Shown here in pieces: positions 52,001-61,000 of a stretch of DNA of 64,000 nt. The DNA is from Mytilisepta virgata (Eukaryota > Mollusca > Bivalvia > Mytilida > Mytilidae), in the NCBI GenBank assembly GCA_028015205.1, contig CM051508.1:19672001-19736000 (forward strand), in the 5' to 3' direction. The translations under genes were made by a program, and so were the position numbers. Every line of letters begins with the position of its first letter. The stretch's first letter is position 1. The notes under the pieces are model-generated. The model was given only the letters and a program-made list of their open reading frames with translations. It searched no databases and was not told the DNA's origin.

Positions 52001-55000
52001 TTACATCAATGAATGTGTCTTCTGTGTGTCTTCTTATTAGGAGGTCTCAACCATTTCATAGTTATTTGAAAATATACGAAATCTAACATGACAGCAGACA
52101 TATTTTAATTTTGGAGACTTAATAATAACAAGAGTGGACACATTGAAATGTCTTGCCTGTTACAGTGTTCATAATTGAATTTATGTTGAAAGTTAAAAAA
52201 AATAAGTTTATATAAGCTTTACATTAAATTAACATTTTAATGATGAATGAAAATAAAGTCAAGGTGACATAAACCCTATCAGACAAACATGTAGGCCGTA
52301 CAATCATTCCATACACCAAATTTAGTTAACCTATTGCTTAAAGTATCTTAGAAACAAACCTCATCAAGAAAACTGAACTTTGACTGATTAACCATAAAAT
52401 GAGGTAATATGACACCTGCCAGACAGACATATACACATAACATTCATTCCATACAGAAAATATTATTAACTTATCACTTATCTGCCAGTTGGAAATGTGA
52501 ACCTTACAATCATTCCATCAACATATATAGAAGACCTATTGGTGACAAAATATAAGAAATCAGCAGTTAAATAATAAAATAAAGTTCACCTATAACTTAT
52601 AGTATCTGAGAAGAAGACCAAACAACAGAAACTTAACATTGATTAATGAACCATGAAAATGAGGTCAAGGTCAGATGAAACCTGCCAGACAAACATGCAC
52701 ACCTTACAAACATTCCATACACCACATATAGTTTACCTACAGTATTACTTATAGCATCTGAGAAGAAGACCAAACAACAGAAACTTAACATTGACCATGA
52801 ACCATGAAAATGAGGTCAAGGTCATGTGAAACCTGTCAGAGAGACATGCACACCTTACAATCATTCCATACACCACATATAGTTGACCTATAACATATAA
52901 CATCTGAGAAGAAGACCAAACAACAGAAACTTAACATTGACCAATGAACCATGAAAATGAGGTCAAGGTCAGATGAATCCTGCCAGACAAACATGCACAC
53001 CTTACAATCATTCCATACACCACATATAGTTGACCTATTACTTATAGCATCTGAGAAGACCAAACAACAGAAACTTAACATTGACCAATGAACCATGAAA
53101 ATGAGGTCAAGGTCATGTGAAACCTGTCAGAGAGACATGTACACCTTGCAATCATTCCATTAACCACATATAGTTGACCTATAACTTATAGTTTATGAGA
53201 AAAGGACCGAACAAGAGAAACTTAACATTGATCAATGAACTATGAAAATGAGGTCAAGGACAAATGATACCAGCCAGACAGATATGTACAGCTTACAATC
53301 ATTTCATACACCAAATATATTTGACCTATTGCTTATGGTATTTGAAAAACAGACCAAAACACAAAAACTTAACATTGACCAATGAACCATTCTAAAATAT
53401 AAAGCTTTATACAAATAGTTTACGCTGCCGCTATCCAATAGTAATACCTATGTCTCACTCTGCAACTTTCGTGGCAGGCGAGACAAAAACACAAGACTAT
53501 GAATTGACTTCTTTTTACAATACATACCCAAAGTCATTTTATTTTTTTTTGACACCAAAAAACACCAATGTTTAGTACAATTGTATGATCGTCGAAAAAA
53601 TAGAACTTGTTTGTTCCGTCCTCATTTTTGACCCCACAATTTTGGCACTAGATCGACTTGGTGTATGCATGTTAAGAATAGGAAAATGTAATAATACGTC
53701 ATACTTTCGGCATTGTTATTTCATTTTGCTTTCAAAAAAAATATCTTTCTTGATCCTTCAAACAACTGTTTTAATGTTAAAGACGAAAAAAGTAGCAAAC
53801 TTTAATCGACCGTACTTGTTATGTTGTTGACAAATACACAACACGTGACCTGAATCTTGCACTAGTTTTGGAGAATACCACAAATCATTTTTTTACTACA
53901 TGCATTCAACGTTTGTTGAAATTCGTCTTGTTAGAATATATATATAATATATAACCATAACTTTTAAATATCTAATCAGATGATTTGTTTTCTAAATATT
54001 TTTTCCTTTCATTTTTAAATATTTCCAAATTATTCCTCTGAGAAACGCAAATACACAAATCAATTCATAATTTGTTTCATATTTCTTTTCGAAAGATAAC
54101 TTCCACGTGGGAGAAAAAAATTAATTAATTTATTTTAAAATCGTTCTCATTACAAGTATTTTAATACAGTATAGATGGTTGAAATGGTTTAGAATGACGA
54201 AATGAACACTTGATGAGGTTTAAAAGTAATTAACTTACTGAAAATGTTAAAATTACCTGCTGTCATCAGCCGGTAACAATTACGGACACTCTTGGTTGTA
54301 AATTACATTGAATTTCCCTCGGATTCCCACTTCTGTAACCGTTCATATTCCTACGCTAAATTTTGCTTTACTCAAAACACAGTCTTCTCTATCACCCAAT
54401 TGTTATTTGATAGAGATATCTTTCTATAAATGTTATTCTTCAGTGAATAACTGCATTCAACCCTATGCATTGTACCTAGATTTAAAATTTTATTAAGTTC
54501 ATAGGAACTATTTTCAGATTGGGAGTACTTTGTCCCAAGGACACCATCGTGATACCAATAAACCAGCACGGCTAGTTTGATAAGCTTATGCTTATCAAAA
54601 CTACCAGTGCTGGGCTAAAAATAAAATAAAATAAAAATAATATTAATATTACCTATCCCAGTCAGAAAACAGTCATTCCCCTTTAACCTATTCCTAGAAT
54701 TACCTTTTTTGTATGAAATATGTTTACTTCTTTTGTTTTTATAATTTACCCTCTGATATTTTAAATGAAGAATATATACATGTGTATGTTTATATAAGTG
54801 CTATGTTACTGAAAATTTATAAAAAATATTCTGTGTTCCATAACAAAATAAATTATTAAAAAAAATATGTGCCTGTCTAAAGCCATAAACCTGTATTTTC
54901 ATTGGCTGTGTCTTGTTTACTTATTATTATTCATTAATGCATTGAATACCGTGTTTATTTTGGATTTTGCTGTTACGTTTGTAATTTCCAGGCCAACTTA

Positions 55001-58000
55001 ATGCCTGTCTTGTGGTAAGGCCAGTTTCTCCTTATTGAATGCTAAATGACCACCTCTAGATGTAATACTGGTAATTTTTTCCTTTGTTCAGACTTATAGG
55101 ATATTGTCTCATTGATGCTTATCCGATATCCTTAAAATGTTAATAATTAATTTTGCTGTTTAATAGAATAGAGAATGGAAATGGGGAATGTGTCAAAGAG
55201 ACAACAACCCGACCAAAGAGCAGAAAACAGCTCAAGGCTGACAGTGGGACTTCAACGCAGCGAGGACATAGTTGTATTCATCCCATCTAAATAGAAGACT
55301 CTTGTATTATGTTGCTTACCTCTGCATGAGGAAACGGTGCTTCAGGTAAGTATACACGAGACTGTTTTGATGATGACAGCCTGAAATGATCAGGTTAATT
55401 ATTATGCATCAAGTTTTAACAAAGCCAAAAAAAAATTGTCAATCATATTTTGATAAATATTCCAAGGATTGAAAATTTCATTTAATCTCATTTGGCAAAA
55501 TTTAATTTAAAATCTGACTAGGACTGTTCTGCAATAATGCAATGTACCGGTAATTGCAATGGCAAAGCATTGTGCAGCCAACGCCGATAGCAAGGAAATT
55601 TGTTGCTGGAGCTACTGCAGGTTGTCTCAGTGAGTTAAAATTATACAAAGCTTTGTCAATGTTGCTTCAAAAACTTTCTAGTTATGTCAAGCACTTTAAT
55701 GATAACAGTTTTATTATCCAAATTTAGCATACTGATTAAAGTTTAAGAACTAAGAACTGAACTGGAACTGCCTAGATGGCCTTGTGCTTGCCTCGAGTGC
55801 AGTGGATCACAGGTTGATCCCCGGTAGATCTAACCATAGACATTAAAATTGGTGTGTGGCTTCTCCACCAAGGAGTAAGAACAAAGATCGACTGGTCGGA
55901 TCGGAGTCAGTATAATGTGTCACAGTGGGGTGATATGTCTTTGTGAGAACAGTTACCTTCTGAGCTAGCAGGTTAAAAATCCAGCTCAGCATGTCAGTCT
56001 AGTACAAAGCAGGGATCATATTCATTATTATATCAACATGTTTTGTCCTGATATGCACTTTATGGTTGCCACTGGACGTTAATCACTAATTCATCCATCC
56101 ATTTCAGAACTTTATAACTTAACATTATGAATAAAAAAAATCCTATCATGAAATAACAAACTTTTAAGGGGGGGGACAGAACACCTAAGGGAGTTAACTC
56201 TTTAATCAGATGAACGTTTTAATCACATACAATTAGTAAAGAGAAATCAAGCTTCTCAATGATCAAAATTAGTGTTTGTAAAACTGCTATATATCCAATG
56301 AAATTATTCCCGAAAATTGTGTGGTTCAAATTGCTTGAAATTTTCATATTTTTGTCAACAGGTCAAAGTAAATATTTTGTCAAAATTTTTTGAAAATTAA
56401 ATGAGCCAAATCTATTTTATTCATAGTGTTGGGTACCCCCTTAAAATCTCAATGTCTCATTAATACAGGTACTTTACCATTCAGCAAATATGTTTGAGTA
56501 AGCTAATGCACTATCTGATACTGGTGATACAAAATACAGGGGCACTTGACTCAGACCACAACTGTCTAAATGTCCACTCAAACATTCAAATAGGTCATAT
56601 GTTATACCAGATGGATAACAGGGCACTAGTACATTTCCACCATTCTTTAGGGTAACAGCTGTAATAAATTTTATATTTCAATTATTCATACCTAATATTT
56701 TATGGAACAGAGTTTTTACTTGAAGTACATGTATAATGTATTCTTTAAGGATGCTCGCTGGTCGTGTTTTGGTCTTTTTGTCAGATTTTAGGAATCCTCG
56801 GGTTTTATCCATTTCTTAAACATAAAATTTTTTGCCCATGAACACCCACTTTTTGTTTTATAATTCATTCATATATACCTTAAAATGGTATTTGACAAAA
56901 TTTTATGAAATCATTTTTATTTTTTCATACATTTTTGAGAGACTGAAGTTGTAATGCCAAGACAATGAAAAATCCAGACAAAACCAATTTTCTGCAAATT
57001 TTCAAGGCCTTATAGCTCTAAAATGAGCACATGAACCTATATTTTTTTCTTGCTTATTTGTTTACTATTCATATGTTCTCCCAAACTAAAACACCTATTT
57101 CAAATCCTATTTATTTCCTATTAGACCAGCGATCATCCTTAAGTCAATGTCCTAAATATTATTAAATGCCTTTCTACTTTTTTTAGATTTTATACAATAA
57201 TGGACTTGTGAGTCATCATGGAGAAGGCATTACTAAGTTGCAAAACTTGTGCCTAATCCTTTTGTCTTTTGAACAATAAAATATGTTTAAACTATCAACA
57301 TGGTGTGAAAATTGTCCAAAATGGTCAATTTAGATTTTTAAAATCAATATTAAACCATAATATTGAACAACTGACACGATTGATATTAAAATTATGAATA
57401 TTTTCTAGTAATAATCAAACTTTTTATGAAATTCTGAACCAAAAAAAAAATACAGTTTTAGAAATTCTTTCAAAAACTATATTTAAATGAAATCTTCTGT
57501 GAATTCAATATATTTTTTGGATACCATTTCTCTTTGTTTTCTTGGTGAAGAAGCATGGAGAAGCTCAGATTTCAAGAAGAAGTAGTCACTACTAGAAGGT
57601 TAAAATCTATGAAATTTAGTATCCTTGAAAATACAAAATTTCGCTAAACCACAAAATTTAATAACCACATTATATGGACGTATACACAACTAATCTATTA
57701 TGAACTTCTCCGGAAAGAACTGTTTTTCTTAAGTGTTGCCTGGTGAGGTATAGTCCCTGAGCCATCAGGCGAAGGAACTATACCTCACCAGACGACACTA
57801 TACAAAAAAGGGTTTGTGAGGGAGAAGTGCATAATACATTTAGTAGTACATAAAATGTAAAAATCTTGGCATTATAAAAAAAATAACATTCACTTGAAAC
57901 GAACATTTGTTTGTTTACCTTGACTATGGGAGATTAAACTAATGACGTGCAATATACCCATGTGACAAGTTTTTCCACAGCACTATACTTCATGGTTGAT

Positions 58001-61000
58001 TGATTTCCTCTTGATTAATCAAGATAACAAAAGACCTTTTAAAAACTTGTGAATGCTCAATGTCCAATCATATTAAGGATTTTTACATATTATGTACTAA
58101 AGAATAATATATTACCAGCATTGACACAGAAATCTCCAATCATGGCATCAGGGTTTGATGAAGGTGTCTGTGTTAAACAGCTCAGGATTAAAACATCACT
58201 ATTCCTCAAGGCTGTTTGGTCAACTGGCTACAAAATACATTACACCTTTCTTTAAAATTTTAAGAAAAAAACGTAAAATTCAAATGATTATCATATCATC
58301 TAATAGATATACATATAAATATGTACATTTGTACATGTAGTTTACTTCAATTGTGTCTCGTTTACTATATTTATTTTGAATTTAAATAAATCCTCATAGG
58401 TGATATATCTCGATTTACAGTATTTCATTTATTACCATATAATAATAAATATTTTCTTATCAATATTAATAGAAGACGAATTTGCAATAAATCCTTGTAT
58501 TTGCACTTAAAGTATGTTCATTTTCAGTAAAGAACAGATGTATTCCGAAATTGATTTGTAACTTATTGCATCATTGTCTGTTTACAGAAATTAAAATGGC
58601 AGAAATGAGTTCCACTCGAAAATTGTTTTTTGTTGAAAATGCTTTTCTAAAGAAACAAGCTTCTGCAAAAGGAGCTGATTCGCAGGCTCCAGCAATATAA
58701 ATTCTGCTCGGGACAATATTCACCAATATTCATGCAATAACACCATATAATACAAAATTTATTATAATTATAATTGATATTTTTAAAATTTATACTGTAA
58801 GTTCTGAAATCTTATCGTTACCAATCTTCATTAACCAATGATGGATGAATTATTATTTAACGTCCAGTGGAAACCATGTGCATATCAGGACGAGAATATA
58901 TAATATATATATATATATATGATATGATAATGAATATGATCCCTGCTTTGTACTAGACCGACACGCTAAGTTGGATTTTTAATGTGCTAGCTCACAAGGT
59001 AATGTCCACAAGAAGACATATCACCTCACTCAGACACATTATACTGACTCCGAGTTGACCAGTCTTTGCTCTTACTCCTAGATGCCGTGTGCTTGGCGGA
59101 GAAGCAGCAAATACCAATTTTAATGCCTTTGGTTTGACCCGGCCGGGGATCGAACCGGCGACCTTCCGCACTCGGGGCGAGCACGCTACCACGAGACCAC
59201 CGAGGCGGTCCATCTTCATTAACCAATAGAATTGTGAGAATAATTACATGTACTGTGATTGGTGTGATTTTTTGAAAGAATATAATTAATTTTGACTACA
59301 AAGCCTTTTCACATGATCAAGAAGTTACTTTCAAAAGTTACAGGCAAGATGACTATTTGTTTGAGGATGGTAAATGGTTATTTTCTGCAACTATTTTGCA
59401 ATTTTTATTTTTCATGAGTTTTCATTTTGGAATGTTGATATTTCCTGTGTTTTGTACAAAGGTAAAAAATGCCAAATTTGGGTTAAATTTTTATTTCCCG
59501 AACATTGTGAATGACATTTATATTCCCTGTTCGCCTGCATGCACATCCTTCCTGTACGACCCCCTTTTTTTTAAACTTCATCATCACTAATAAAATCCTT
59601 ACCTTTGGATGAGTTGTAAGAGTTGAGGTCCCTGATACATAACACACCTGTATAAAAACAAATTATCAGTATCCAAACCTACGATATATTAAAATATTTA
59701 TGTTCCCCATCTCTTGAAGTTCTAATAGGCTTTCATTTTTTTCATATTTTTACAAGTTATGAGAAAAGAAATCTTTTTCAGGGTGCCGTGGTGTAGTGGT
59801 TAGCGCATCGGACTACGAAACCATAGGTCTCTGGTTCGATTCTGTTCAGGATGAAAATTTCAGGGATCAAATTTGCGATGCCCTATCGAAACCATTTGTG
59901 AGGATGGTCTTGATAAATGATGCTAGTCCGTCGGATGGGAACGAAAAATGGCTGTCCTGTGTTAAGGGAGGGCAACGCCCTTATCCCGCTAAAGACTCCT
60001 CCGTAGATGTCGAAAAAGAGTAGGCTAAAACGCCACTACAGGGGCCGCTCTCGCACCCGCCAAGTGGAGAGGGATTAGTATAAGTTGGCATAACTTGTTT
60101 CCCAATTCACTATAAATAAATAAGTTTAATTTAAATTAAACTATTTCAGGGAAATTTCTGAATTTTGCAATTTTAAACTTAAAAGACATCCCAATTAGCA
60201 TTATATTACATTAAACAACAGATGTTCTCTTGTTTTATTATTATAATTCCTTTTTGCTTTTAATTTTGTTGAACCATTTCACAAATTACTTGACACAAAA
60301 ATAAACTATTTGACAATCAAATTTATTTATTGCTCTAATACCCTTTCGTATTCTGATGTAATCACCCAATTACAGCTACCAATGGCATATCCTGAGCTAC
60401 AGGAACTCACAGTTAGAGCACCATATAAATTCTACAATAAAGAAGATAATGAAAATACTAAGTAATAAAATAATAAACAAGAGGCTCCCAAGAACCAAAA
60501 TCGTTCACCTGTTATCTTTTGTATACCAGTAGATCTTGCATCAATGATTACTTTTGCTATTTAATATATACCGTCACAATTTTCTCCTTAATATTGACCT
60601 GTACAGCTAAAATATAGAATCCTGAACCCAAATTGATATGGTAGCTAGGGACTTTTTCATCGGTTGATATGGACTTTTTCAATAGCGCAGACTCTTGACC
60701 TTCAATTCAGACTTGAACAGGTAAATTGTAGGGTCCTGAACAGAAATATATATAGTTGCTAAGGACTTTTTCATCAGTTGCTAAGGACTTTTTCAATGGC
60801 ATTGACTCTTGACCTTTCTTTTTGACTTGTACATAGGGCCCTTTACAAAATATATATGCATTGTTTGTGAAACTAAATCTCCTGAGGGCTATTCCATTAA
60901 AATGGATGTGGGGTGGTAGGAATGGAATATCTATTATAGGAAATAGGTCCTAAGTCATTTTTAGTGTGTGCCTATCAGATAAATGTGAAGTCATCTAAAA

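Noticed and set aside
52836..53096. 86-codon frame with an internally repeated peptide ([14 protein letters not shown])
   Set aside because: The peptide repetition reflects the DNA tandem array on the opposite strand.
59140..59211. tRNA-Gly-like sequence on the minus strand
   Set aside because: It is the 5' head of SINE family B, bounded by a 16-bp target duplication.
59781..59853. tRNA-like sequence with A and B boxes
   Set aside because: It is the head of SINE family C: the same body and tail follow in other copies, and the cloverleaf pairing is poor, so it is not a tRNA gene.
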